From JBBRMQ01 sp038230775 (GTDB taxonomy: Bacteria > Acidobacteriota > Thermoanaerobaculia > Gp7-AA8), in the NCBI GenBank assembly GCA_038230775.1, contig JBBRMQ010000135.1, positions 1 to 11,450 of the forward strand: DNA of 11,450 nt. Direction: 5' to 3'. Made by a program: the position numbers and the translations under genes. The notes beneath the pieces are model-generated. The model made no database searches. It was not told the DNA's origin and saw only the letters and a list, made by a program, of their open reading frames with translations. Positions 1 through 6,777 of this stretch are shown in pieces (positions within the stretch are counted from its first letter, which is position 1; each line of letters begins with the position of its first letter).

Positions 1-83
1 ACCAGGCCCTGTTCCTCGAGCGTCTTCGCGCGACTGGTGCCGACGCCTTTCAAAGTGCGCGTCGGAGTATCGGGCCTGATCAC
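1..83 (-). CDS. recG: RecG ATP-dependent DNA helicase, N-terminal fragment (truncated by window edge)
   Basis: Only the first 27 codons are visible, from a GTG at 83-81; the rest lies left of the window. The peptide starts VIRPDTPTRTLKGVG and continues TSRAKTLEEQGLV. This is the helix-hairpin-helix-like opening of RecG, where a 'TPxxxLKGVGPxRAxxLxxxGI' segment precedes the wedge domain. RecG is a branched-DNA translocase that remodels stalled replication forks and Holliday junctions. An in-frame TAG lies about 12 codons upstream of the GTG, so the start must be here or very near. There is no clear Shine-Dalgarno sequence; TAGAAT (minus strand, 116-111) is a plausible -10 but lacks a convincing -35. 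The KGVG helix-hairpin-helix motif also occurs in other DNA proteins, but its position at the extreme N-terminus favours RecG. Confidence 0.68.
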   Translation of the reverse strand, partial: MIRPDTPTRTLKGVGTSRAKTLEEQGL

Positions 84-132
84 AACTCTATTGTGAGGGA
101 TCGGGCGTGGATTCTACGCGGAGTAGCGCGAG

Positions 133-228
133 GTTCGCCGTGTCGGTTGTCGGTGAACAGTTGTCCCCGCCCACCCCGCTTTTGACAACCGACAACTGAC
201 AACCGACAACGCATCGCGAAAGCGATGC
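133..228 (+). repeat. Heptamer-repeat hairpin element, copy A1
   Basis: The right arm at 184-210 is a tandem 7-nt array: GACAACC, GACAACT, GACAACC, GACAAC. The left arm at 142-154 (GTCGGTTGTCGGT) is complementary to it, with a C-rich spacer (CCGCCCACCCCGC) between. A perfect stem-loop, GCATCGC-GAAA-GCGATGC, follows directly at 211-228. A 29-nt block (179-207) recurs exactly, in reverse orientation, at 4833-4861. The element fills most of the spacer between recG and the cNMP-FHA gene, both on the minus strand. It looks like a REP/STRR-type dispersed intergenic repeat; its ends are approximate. Confidence 0.75.
211..228 (-). terminator. Stem-loop just after the cNMP-FHA stop codon, possible terminator
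   Basis: A perfect 7-bp stem with a 4-nt loop (GCATCGC-TTTC-GCGATGC on the minus strand) begins 2 nt after the TAA of the cNMP-FHA gene (233-231). There is no U-tract after it, only GTTGTCGGTTGTC from the adjacent heptamer repeat. It may act as a 3'-end stabiliser or a weak terminator for the ldcA-cNMP-FHA transcript rather than a canonical intrinsic terminator. It could also be an integral part of the repeat element, since the second copy also has a hairpin beside its array. Confidence 0.4.
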
Positions 229-230
229 AG

Positions 231-1013
231 TTAACCGAACTGCGCCTTCATCGAGATCAGCCCGATCTTGACGAGATCTCCGTCGTGCATCGTGACCGGA
301 ACGCCAGTCGGGATGCGGACGTCATTCACGAACGTCCCGTTGACGGTGCCCACCTCTTCCAGCATGTGGTACTCATCGCCAGCGTGGATGATCTTCGCAT
401 GGCGGCGTGACACCGAGCGATTGGTGTCGACCGGCGTGAGATCGATGTCGGGAAGAATGCCGGTGACCGGATCCGCGCGGCCGATCGTGGTCTCATCCCC
501 TTTGCTGAAGAAGAACGCCGTTCCCGTTGCCACGTCGATCAGCCGGTGGTGGCCGGTTTTCTCGGTCGGCCGCGAGACCGTTGCCTCCATCGCGTTGTGA
601 TCGGCGTCGACTTCGCGGCCGGCGAGGCGTTCGAGCAGGGTGTTCGCCTCGCGCAGCCGTTTCGAATACTTGCGGATGATCCGTACGGAGATCTCGGGAT
701 TCTTCCGCAGCATCTCGTCGAACCGGGCGCCGTTGATGACGACGACTTTCACATCGGTGATCGCCACTGCGTCCGCGGTGCGCGGGACGTTCTCCAGAAC
801 CGCCATCTCGCCGAAGAAGTCACCCTTCTCCAGGCGCGACAACACATGCTGGTTGCCGCCGAGGGTCTTGATGATGTGAACCTCGCCCTCCTGGATGATG
901 TACATCTCGGTGCCGAGCTCGCCCTGGTTGAAGATGGCTTCGCCGGCGGAGTAGGCGCCGGAGGATTCCTTGACGGGATCTTTCCCGCCGGTTGTCTTGA
1001 AGACGGCTTTCAT
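231..1013 (-). CDS. Cyclic-nucleotide-binding domain + FHA domain adaptor protein
   Basis: This 260-residue soluble protein likely acts as a cytoplasmic signalling adaptor. Residues about 15-125 form a cNMP-binding (CRP-like) beta-roll. Its phosphate-binding cassette is intact (FFGEMAVL at 66-73, then R78-T79-A80), so cAMP or cGMP binding is plausible. Residues about 155-260 form a forkhead-associated domain with the phosphopeptide-binding signature: TIGR (176-179), SVSRRH (200-205) and NGTFVN (225-230). There is no helix-turn-helix, so it is not a CRP-type transcription factor; the helices at about 98-130 may dimerise. The start is the ATG at 1013-1011, which overlaps the TGA of ldcA as ATGA and implies translational coupling. 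A 320-residue reading from 1193 is possible, but its extra arginine-rich 60 residues are only an out-of-frame shadow of ldcA. Ligand and phospho-partner are unknown; no Ser/Thr kinase is visible nearby. Confidence 0.9.
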   Translation of the reverse strand: MKAVFKTTGGKDPVKESSGAYSAGEAIFNQGELGTEMYIIQEGEVHIIKTLGGNQHVLSRLEKGDFFGEMAVLENVPRTADAVAITDVKVVVINGARFDEMLRKNPEISVRIIRKYSKRLREANTLLERLAGREVDADHNAMEATVSRPTEKTGHHRLIDVATGTAFFFSKGDETTIGRADPVTGILPDIDLTPVDTNRSVSRRHAKIIHAGDEYHMLEEVGTVNGTFVNDVRIPTGVPVTMHDGDLVKIGLISMKAQFG

Positions 1014-1981
1014 CTCTGGACCGCGGACTCTACGACCGTGAGCGCGCCATCTGCGGTGCTGAGCCGGACGGAGGCGCCGATCGGCATGAGGAGATTGTCT
1101 CCGTGATGACCGAAGGGAACATTGCGCACGACCGGAATTGCGGGGTCGAAAGTCTCTCGGAAAAGTGCGACCAGCGCGTCGTCTTCTCCGCACCCTTTCA
1201 ACTTGCCGATGACCACTCCACGGATTCGCTCGAATCTACCAGACAGCCTCAGGTGGGTCAACATACGGTCGATGCGATAGACGGGTTCGTCGACGTCTTC
1301 CCAGAACCAGATTCCGTCGCCGATCCAGAAGTCGTACGGCGTACTTGTGAGCGCGGTGGTGAGCGACAGGCACCCGCCGAACAAAACACCTTCCGCCAAC
1401 CCCTCGGTCACGACCTGCGACGGATCGAATGGGTGCGTGAGCGGGGCATCGCCGCCTAACATCGACCAGAACCAGCGGTCGATGTCCGATGAGAGGCCGT
1501 TGAAGAAATCGAGATTGACCATCGGGCCGTGAAACGAGGCGACGCCGCTCTTGATGGCGATTGCCTGATGCAGCGCGGTGACGTCGCTGAATCCGATGAT
1601 CGGGCGCGGATTGCGCCGGATGGCGTCGTAGTCGATGCGGTCGAGGATGCGCATGCCGCCGTAGCCGCCGCGGGCAAAGAGAAATCCATCGAATTCATCA
1701 GACCTGAGAAATCGGTTGAACTCTTGGGCGCGCTCGTCGTCGGTGCCTGCAAGGTAGCCGCGGTGCGCGTGCGCGATGTTCGGCGCGAGGGTGATGGTCA
1801 GTCCGTACGCCTCGAGGGTGCGTTTCGCCGTTTCGATGCGAGGAATCTCGCTCGGCGACGAAATGGCGAGCACCGCGAGGTGTGCGGACTTCGTAATCGG
1901 GCGAGGGCGGATCAGGACTGAGGACTGAGGACTGAGGACTGAGGGATGATGCGCGTGCGGCGGTGATGACTCAGTCGTCAT
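1010..1981 (-). CDS. ldcA: LD-carboxypeptidase (peptidase family S66), muramoyl-tetrapeptide carboxypeptidase
   Basis: This enzyme removes the terminal D-Ala from peptidoglycan tetrapeptides, either in recycling or in wall remodelling. The S66 landmarks are all present: RGGYGG (104-109), the nucleophile Ser132 in IIGFSDVT, the catalytic Glu228 in WFWEDVDEP, and the catalytic His in FGHHGDN (probably His292). These match the Ser-Glu-His triad of characterised LdcA enzymes. There is no signal peptide, which suggests a cytoplasmic recycling enzyme. The only upstream ATG is at 1981, giving 323 residues, but residues 14-23 (SVLSPQSSVL) are encoded by a tandem heptamer repeat and the family fold begins only near residue 30. 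No good ATG, GTG or TTG lies between, so the start is uncertain. Its TGA overlaps the next ATG (cNMP-FHA). The upstream neighbour is rnpB. Confidence 0.92.
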   Translation of the reverse strand: MTTESSPPHAHHPSVLSPQSSVLIRPRPITKSAHLAVLAISSPSEIPRIETAKRTLEAYGLTITLAPNIAHAHRGYLAGTDDERAQEFNRFLRSDEFDGFLFARGGYGGMRILDRIDYDAIRRNPRPIIGFSDVTALHQAIAIKSGVASFHGPMVNLDFFNGLSSDIDRWFWSMLGGDAPLTHPFDPSQVVTEGLAEGVLFGGCLSLTTALTSTPYDFWIGDGIWFWEDVDEPVYRIDRMLTHLRLSGRFERIRGVVIGKLKGCGEDDALVALFRETFDPAIPVVRNVPFGHHGDNLLMPIGASVRLSTADGALTVVESAVQR

Positions 1982-2019
1982 GCGTTAGTCCTCAGTCCTC
2001 AGCCAGTCCTTGGAGTCCT
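1914..2019. repeat. AGGACTG heptamer array with inverted partner (element B)
   Basis: The left arm at 1914-1945 is about 4.5 tandem copies of AGGACTG. The right arm at 1987-2002 reads AGTCCTCAGTCCTCAG, its exact complement over 16 nt, followed by degenerate AGTCCT copies to 2019. The arms are separated by 41 nt. Together they can form a long hairpin or cruciform lying between the rnpB 3' end and ldcA. The left arm is inside the ldcA reading frame and the annotated ATG sits in the loop. The 7-nt period matches that of the unrelated-sequence element A. Confidence 0.8.
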
Positions 2020-2028
2020 GAAAAAAGT

Positions 2029-2402
<374 letters not shown>

Positions 2403-2409
2403 ACGTGGC

Positions 2410-2415
2410 AGTCTA
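2410..2415 (-). promoter_or_regulatory. Candidate -10 box for rnpB
   Basis: TAGACT on the minus strand (4 of 6 matches to TATAAT) ends 7 nt before the inferred first base of rnpB at 2402, the correct spacing for a sigma-70 type -10. The AT-rich 67-bp spacer (2403-2469) stands out from the GC-rich surroundings, as expected for a promoter of a strongly expressed RNA. The best -35 candidate, TTTTCA 15 bp upstream, is poor. Confidence 0.35.
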
Positions 2416-2469
2416 ACAGACCGTTCTGAATGAAAATTGCTGATGGTAAATTGTTGCCGTTTCAATCGC

Positions 2470-3027
2470 TTACAAAGATTGTCGGCGTGCCGACATTCTA
2501 ATGCGTACGAAGAAAACGAGCAGCGCGGCCAGCACCACGAGGAGCAACCACGGCAGCAGAAGCGCGACGAGCGTATTGCCGAACGCAAACACATCTTCAC
2601 CGAGCGACAACAGCGGATTGGCGAATCCGGCGGTAGTCAACGTGCTCGCGGCGCGCACGCTGGCTTTGGTCATGTGCGCGCCTAACGCGGCCGTTCCGGC
2701 GATCACCGACGCCAGGATCACGACGCCATGCGGCAGCCGATCGGAAACTGCGGCCCACGCGACGAGCGCTCCCGCCGCCGGACGAATGAACGTGTGCACC
2801 AGGTCCCAGATATGATCGACCGCCGGGATCTTGTCCGCCACGAACTCGACGATGTACATCGCACCGACGGCGATGAGAACGGGTGTCGATGAGAAGAACG
2901 TCGCCAGATCACCGTGGAAGAGCGCCGGCTGCCAACGCGTAAGGAGTCCGAAGACGAGCAACGTCGCGTACGCGTTGATGCCGCTGCCAATGCCGAGTCC
3001 GGCCGACGTCAGCAGCGAAGCGATCAT
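2470..3027 (-). CDS. DUF4126 family integral membrane protein
   Basis: This 185-residue hydrophobic protein has family-typical signatures: GINAY (16-20), EFVADKIP...D..WD..HTFIRP across 61-83, GAHMTKASVR (116-125) and a late NP..S.GED (137-145). Hydrophobic spans lie near 1-30, 46-63, 84-92/98-115 and 148-175, ending in a short basic tail (RIRMSARRQSL). Biochemical function is not known for the family. The start is the ATG at 3027-3025, overlapping the TGA of the DUF4388-SPOR gene as ATGA, so translation is probably coupled. A longer reading from 3228 adds 67 non-hydrophobic residues that are a shadow of the SPOR-coding sequence. A 6-bp inverted repeat (GTCGGC-GT-GCCGAC, 2481-2494) covers the last codons but lacks a U-tract. 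Confidence 0.88.
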   Translation of the reverse strand: MIASLLTSAGLGIGSGINAYATLLVFGLLTRWQPALFHGDLATFFSSTPVLIAVGAMYIVEFVADKIPAVDHIWDLVHTFIRPAAGALVAWAAVSDRLPHGVVILASVIAGTAALGAHMTKASVRAASTLTTAGFANPLLSLGEDVFAFGNTLVALLLPWLLLVVLAALLVFFVRIRMSARRQSL

Positions 3028-4730
3028 GACTTCGGGACTGGAACCACGACCGGCGTGCTTCCGCGGAGTCCCGCCGGGATGTGCTGCAGTGAGGCCACCG
3101 CTGCATCTCTCGTATCGAAGTGTCCCCAGAACACGCGATAGCACGACTGTCCGCGATATGTCGTCGGCACAAACCAGACATTGCTGCCGCCGGCACTCAC
3201 CGCTTTGGCCAGCGATGAAGTCTGACAAACCAGTTCGAACTGCACGGTGAAGTTTCCGCCGCCGTTCTTCGCATACTGTCGAGCCATCTCCTCGTAATGG
3301 CCTCGGTTGCTCTCCGGCGGAGTCTGCGCCGCGGGCGTGTTCGTGATGACTTTGCTGCCGCCACTTCCCTGGTCGAGGCGCGCCGCGGACGATGCCGGCT
3401 TCGGCTGCGGTGACGGTGCGACGGGAGCGGGCGCCGGTGCGACCGGCTTCGGACGTGCGACGGCGGGCGAGCTACCCGCCACCGTTGTTGCGGTCGTTTC
3501 GGTGACTGGAGGGACCGGCATCGGAACGGGTGCCGGAACGGGAGGAGGCTGGATTACCGGATGCTTCACCGGGCGGGAGACGACCGCCGCGGGCGCTGCG
3601 GTTCTTCCCTGCCACCACATCCACGCGCCAACCGCGACTCCTGCCAGAAGCAGAATCAGAATCAGGGAAAACACCAGGCCGCCGGAACGCTTTGGCTTCG
3701 GCACCGGCTGATGAGACATCGTTGGCTTGCGCTTCGGCGTCATCGGCGGATGCGGCATCGCGGCGCTCGCTGCGGCCTCGATCTGGGCGTCATCGAATCC
3801 CCACTTCTTCTCTTCAACCTGCAACGGTGGAGGTGGCTGGATCTGCCCCTCCCCGAGTTTCAGAGCGAAAGGAATCTTCGGCTCTTGCTCCTCAAAGGTC
3901 ATCGCAGGCTCCGGCGGAGCGCTCCAGGCGTCGGCGGCATCGGACACACCCGCTGTCTCGAACGCGAGATCATCATTGACTGGCATCTCGACAGCCAGGG
4001 GCTGTTCCACCTCGGGAGCGACAACGGCGGAGCCGCCCTTCTCGATGATGCCGAGAACTCGAAGCGCTTCCAGCAACTTGTAGACGTTGAACGCATCCTT
4101 GCCGGTCGCACCGGCGATGTCCGCCGCGCTCTTGGAGCCGTCGATCTCGCGAACGATCTCGCCGGCGTCCTCGTTGAGGTCGAGCTTGCGAAACGATTCG
4201 TCGAACGTTGCGGACTTGTGGAAGACCGCCTCGCCGCCGTCCATCGCGCGATCGAATGTCGGGCGATCCTGCTCGGTGACGATGAACTCGACGATGATCT
4301 GCTGCAGCGGAAAGAGCGTCCCCTCTTCACGCTTCGGAAGGTAGTCGGCGACGATCGCGTACGCTCCATTGGTCCAGGCTCGGACCGAGCGCAGGATTCC
4401 GATCACCTGGACCCGCCTCGCCCATGTCAGCTCCTTGCGGGTGATGAATCCGAGGTTCAGGAGCGCGTCGCCGAGAGTCTCGGTGTCCTGGCGTTTGGCC
4501 AGGGCCTGTTTGACGTGCTCTTTGCCGACTTTCCCCGCGCGAAGGAGGATCTCGTCGATGGCATCCTTGCGGTCGTTCGTGCTGGCCGAGAGCACGTCGC
4601 CCGCCTTGAAGTAGACAATCTTGATGATGCCATCTTCTTCGAAACGGATCGCGCCGGTGAAGTTCTCGCGACCCAGCTCGACGAGTCGCTGAACCAGATC
4701 GATCTCGCCGATGGAACCCTCGAAACTCAT
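3024..4730 (-). CDS. DUF4388 domain - transmembrane - SPOR domain protein
   Basis: The protein has 568 residues. The N-terminus (about 1-150; SFEGSIGEIDLVQRLVEL, FTGAIRF, GDVLSA) is a DUF4388/PATAN-like domain, linked in other bacteria to polarity, motility and signalling. A winged-helix-like segment follows (about 180-232; IDGSKSAADIA, LLEALRVLGIIEKGG), then an acidic/Pro linker, a basic stretch (332-349) and one transmembrane helix (about 350-373). The remainder is a Pro/Ala/Val linker (375-450) and a C-terminal SPOR-like domain (about 493-568; FTVQFELVC, YRGQSCYRVFWGHF). The basic residues before the helix predict the N-terminus in the cytoplasm and SPOR in the periplasm, where such domains bind denuded septal peptidoglycan. 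Cys502 and Cys530 could form a disulfide. The start ATG at 4730 has GGGGGAG six nt upstream (4743-4737). It ends in an ATGA overlap with the DUF4126 gene. Confidence 0.85.
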   Translation of the reverse strand: MSFEGSIGEIDLVQRLVELGRENFTGAIRFEEDGIIKIVYFKAGDVLSASTNDRKDAIDEILLRAGKVGKEHVKQALAKRQDTETLGDALLNLGFITRKELTWARRVQVIGILRSVRAWTNGAYAIVADYLPKREEGTLFPLQQIIVEFIVTEQDRPTFDRAMDGGEAVFHKSATFDESFRKLDLNEDAGEIVREIDGSKSAADIAGATGKDAFNVYKLLEALRVLGIIEKGGSAVVAPEVEQPLAVEMPVNDDLAFETAGVSDAADAWSAPPEPAMTFEEQEPKIPFALKLGEGQIQPPPPLQVEEKKWGFDDAQIEAAASAAMPHPPMTPKRKPTMSHQPVPKPKRSGGLVFSLILILLLAGVAVGAWMWWQGRTAAPAAVVSRPVKHPVIQPPPVPAPVPMPVPPVTETTATTVAGSSPAVARPKPVAPAPAPVAPSPQPKPASSAARLDQGSGGSKVITNTPAAQTPPESNRGHYEEMARQYAKNGGGNFTVQFELVCQTSSLAKAVSAGGSNVWFVPTTYRGQSCYRVFWGHFDTRDAAVASLQHIPAGLRGSTPVVVPVPKS

Positions 4731-4736
4731 GCTGCT

Positions 4737-4795
4737 CTCCCCCGCCCGCCCAGCTGGTGCTGTTGGCTGCTCGTCTGTTAGACGACGGAATTATC
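4737..4795 (-). promoter_or_regulatory. 5' region of the DUF4388-SPOR gene: candidate -10, small palindrome, strong RBS
   Basis: On the minus strand GATAAT (4795-4790; 5 of 6 matches to TATAAT) is a candidate -10. About 5 nt downstream is a short inverted repeat, TCGTCT-AAC-AGACGA (4785-4771), placed near the expected transcription start where a repressor site or a 5'-leader hairpin could act. A good ribosome-binding site, GGGGGAG (4743-4737), lies 6 nt before the ATG. No convincing -35 is seen. Confidence 0.35.
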
Positions 4796-4812
4796 GCACG
4801 ATTCCGCCTAAC

Positions 4813-4911
4813 ACGCGCCGTCGCCGCGCGTAGTCGGTTGTCAGTTGTCGGTTGTCAAAAGCCGAAGGGGCGGTGGTGGATAACCGACCACCGACAACGC
4901 TTCGCCGCGAA
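4813..4911 (-). repeat. Heptamer-repeat hairpin element, copy A2 (inverted relative to A1)
   Basis: On the minus strand the array reads GACAACC, GACAACT, GACAACC, GAC (4856-4833). The opposite, complementary arm lies at 4898-4878 and the C-rich spacer CCACCACCGCCCC between them. The 29 nt at 4861-4833 are identical to 179-207 of copy A1. A perfect 6-bp hairpin (ACGCGC...GCGCGT, 4813-4831) begins one nt past the array, in the same relative place as the GAAA-loop hairpin of A1. The copy lies between the uvrC stop and the promoter region of the DUF4388-SPOR gene. It may also serve as the uvrC transcript end, since no other terminator is seen in this 213-nt spacer. Confidence 0.75.
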
Positions 4912-4943
4912 TCGAATGCGCGGCAGCGAACAGTCTGGATGCG

Positions 4944-6770
4944 CTACGAGCGGGCGTGAAGCTCGCCGTACAAGTTCTTTCCCACTTTCCGGCCTAACAC
5001 GTTGACGAGATCCTGTTCCGAGGCCTGCTTCACGCCCGACACGCTGCCGAAGCGTTCGATGAGGAGACGCCGGCGCTTGTCGCCGATTCCCGGCAGATCG
5101 TCGAGCTCGCTGTGCAGCGTGCGCTTCGATCGCCGCCGGCGATGCGACGACACGGCAAAGCGATGCGTCTCGTCGCGCACCATCTGCAGCAGTTGCAGCG
5201 CTGGATCGCGGCGCTCGAGACGGATCGGCTCCTGGCGTTCCGGGACGTAGATCTCCTCCTCGCGTTTGGCCAGACCCACGATCGTCATCCCTTCCACGCC
5301 GAGCCGGTTCAACGCCGTGAGCGCGGCATTGAGCTGGCCGCGGCCCCCGTCGATGAGGATCATGTCCGGCAGCTCCTTCGATTCATCCAGCAAACGCCGG
5401 TAGCGCCGATCCACCGCTTCGGCCATCGAACGGAAATCGTCCGCGCCTTCGACACTCTTGATGTTGAAGATGCGGTATTGATTCTTGTCGAACTTGCCGC
5501 GGTCCAGGACGACCATTCCGGCGACGGAATCGCTTCCCTGTATGTTGGAGATATCGAAGGACTCGATGCGATTGACCTCGCCGGAGTGCCCAAGGATCTG
5601 TGCAAGTCTGGTCGCCGCAATCTGCAGCCGATCCTGCTGCGACTTTCGGAATCGAGACTCATGTGAGAGCCGCGAGTTGCGGTTCGCGAGCTCGACGCGA
5701 TCGACGCCATTCCCTCGCTGCGGCACGCGCAGCTTCACTTTCCGGCCGGACTGCTGCGTCAGCCATTCGCTCAACAGATCCATCTCGTCCGTCTCGAAGG
5801 GCAAGAGAATCTCCGGTGGGATGAAGAGATTGTCCTGGTAGTAGCGCTGCACGACTTCGCCAAGGAAGTAACTGGGCTGGTAATCGGTGAGCTTCTCCCA
5901 GAACAGCTCGCGACGGTCGACGATGTTTCCGTCGCGCAGCACGAATAGCTGCACCGCGACGTCGCCCCCGTCTTCGTGCAGGCCCCACACGTCGACGTCT
6001 TCCTGGTCCGCCGAGGCGACCTGCTGCTCGGCCTGCACGCGCTCGACGGTGCGGATCAGATCGCGGTAGTACGTCGCCAGCTCGTAGTTCTCCGACTCCG
6101 CCGACCTGTACATGCGCTGCGTGAGCTTTTCCTGCAATTCTTTGCGCTTGCCGCCCAGGAACAGGACGACGTCGTCGACCATGTCCCGGTACGCCTCTTT
6201 CGTCGTGAGTCCGACGACGCAGGGCCCGAGACACTGATGCATGTCGTAGTAGAGACAGGGACGCGGCAGCGCGCTCCTGCCGTCGTCGATCTCGAGATCG
6301 CAGCTGCGCAGCTTGAATTGGTCGGCGACGAGCTTCAGCAATCGCCGTGCTGTTCCGGCGAAGAACGGGCCGTAGTAGATGTCGCCCTTGCGCCGGTCGG
6401 TCCGGCGAGTGAACACCAGGCGCGGAAAATCCTCCGACGTCGTGACCTTGATGTAGGGGTACGTCTTGTCGTCGCGGAGAAGGATGTTGTAGCGCGGCTG
6501 ATGCGTCTTGATGAGGTTGTTCTCGAGCATGACGGCCTCGAGCTCGTTGTTCGTCGTGACGAAGTCGATCGATTCGATCTCCGCCACCAGCGACATCGTC
6601 TTCGTATCGCGCGCACCTTTCCCCACCAGGTACGAATTGACCCGATTGCGGAGATTCCTCGCCTTCCCGACGTAGATCACCTCATCATCGGCGTTCTTGT
6701 GCAGGTAGACGCCGGGGCGATCGGGAAGCTCCTTGATGCGAGCTTTCAGCCGCTCGTAGCGGTCGGACAT
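4944..6770 (-). CDS. uvrC: UvrABC excinuclease subunit C
   Basis: UvrC makes both incisions in bacterial nucleotide excision repair. At 608 residues it is full length (E. coli 610). The order is: GIY-YIG nuclease (about 14-95; GVY 20-22, VIYVGKARNLRNR, catalytic Glu76 in NNELEAVM); four cysteines typical of the Fe-S cluster (C157, C172, C180, C184 in PCLYYDMHQCLGPC); a UVR coiled segment (about 205-250) for UvrB; an RNase H-like nuclease with the triad Asp406 (SFDISN), Asp474 (ILIDGG) and His536 (ETHRFA); and a helix-hairpin-helix tail (DDLPGIGDKRRRLLIERFGS, about 557-576). The start ATG at 6770-6768 is chosen because the family opens at this point. An earlier in-frame ATG (6842) would add 24 unrelated residues overlapping the hydrolase. 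It lies 7 nt after the hydrolase stop with no clear Shine-Dalgarno, suggesting co-transcription and re-initiation. Confidence 0.97.
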   Translation of the reverse strand: MSDRYERLKARIKELPDRPGVYLHKNADDEVIYVGKARNLRNRVNSYLVGKGARDTKTMSLVAEIESIDFVTTNNELEAVMLENNLIKTHQPRYNILLRDDKTYPYIKVTTSEDFPRLVFTRRTDRRKGDIYYGPFFAGTARRLLKLVADQFKLRSCDLEIDDGRSALPRPCLYYDMHQCLGPCVVGLTTKEAYRDMVDDVVLFLGGKRKELQEKLTQRMYRSAESENYELATYYRDLIRTVERVQAEQQVASADQEDVDVWGLHEDGGDVAVQLFVLRDGNIVDRRELFWEKLTDYQPSYFLGEVVQRYYQDNLFIPPEILLPFETDEMDLLSEWLTQQSGRKVKLRVPQRGNGVDRVELANRNSRLSHESRFRKSQQDRLQIAATRLAQILGHSGEVNRIESFDISNIQGSDSVAGMVVLDRGKFDKNQYRIFNIKSVEGADDFRSMAEAVDRRYRRLLDESKELPDMILIDGGRGQLNAALTALNRLGVEGMTIVGLAKREEEIYVPERQEPIRLERRDPALQLLQMVRDETHRFAVSSHRRRRSKRTLHSELDDLPGIGDKRRRLLIERFGSVSGVKQASEQDLVNVLGRKVGKNLYGELHARS

Positions 6771-6777
6771 GGAAGGC

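Noticed and set aside
184..210. Short direct repeats that might suggest a CRISPR array
   Set aside because: The units are 7 nt and contiguous with no spacers; it is a tandem array within a hairpin element.
1014..1193. 60-residue N-terminal extension of the cNMP-FHA protein
   Set aside because: Extremely Arg-rich, overlaps the ldcA catalytic-end coding region in another frame, and the ATGA-coupled ATG at 1013 starts exactly where the protein becomes domain-like.
2481..2494. GTCGGC-GT-GCCGAC inverted repeat at the end of the DUF4126 gene as a terminator
   Set aside because: The loop is only 2 nt, it lies within the last sense codons, and the following sequence AATCTTTG is not a proper U-tract.
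3561..4781. 406-codon plus-strand open frame
   Set aside because: It is antisense to the DUF4388-SPOR gene, has Arg/His/Leu-rich composition and no recognisable domain. It is a GC-rich shadow frame.
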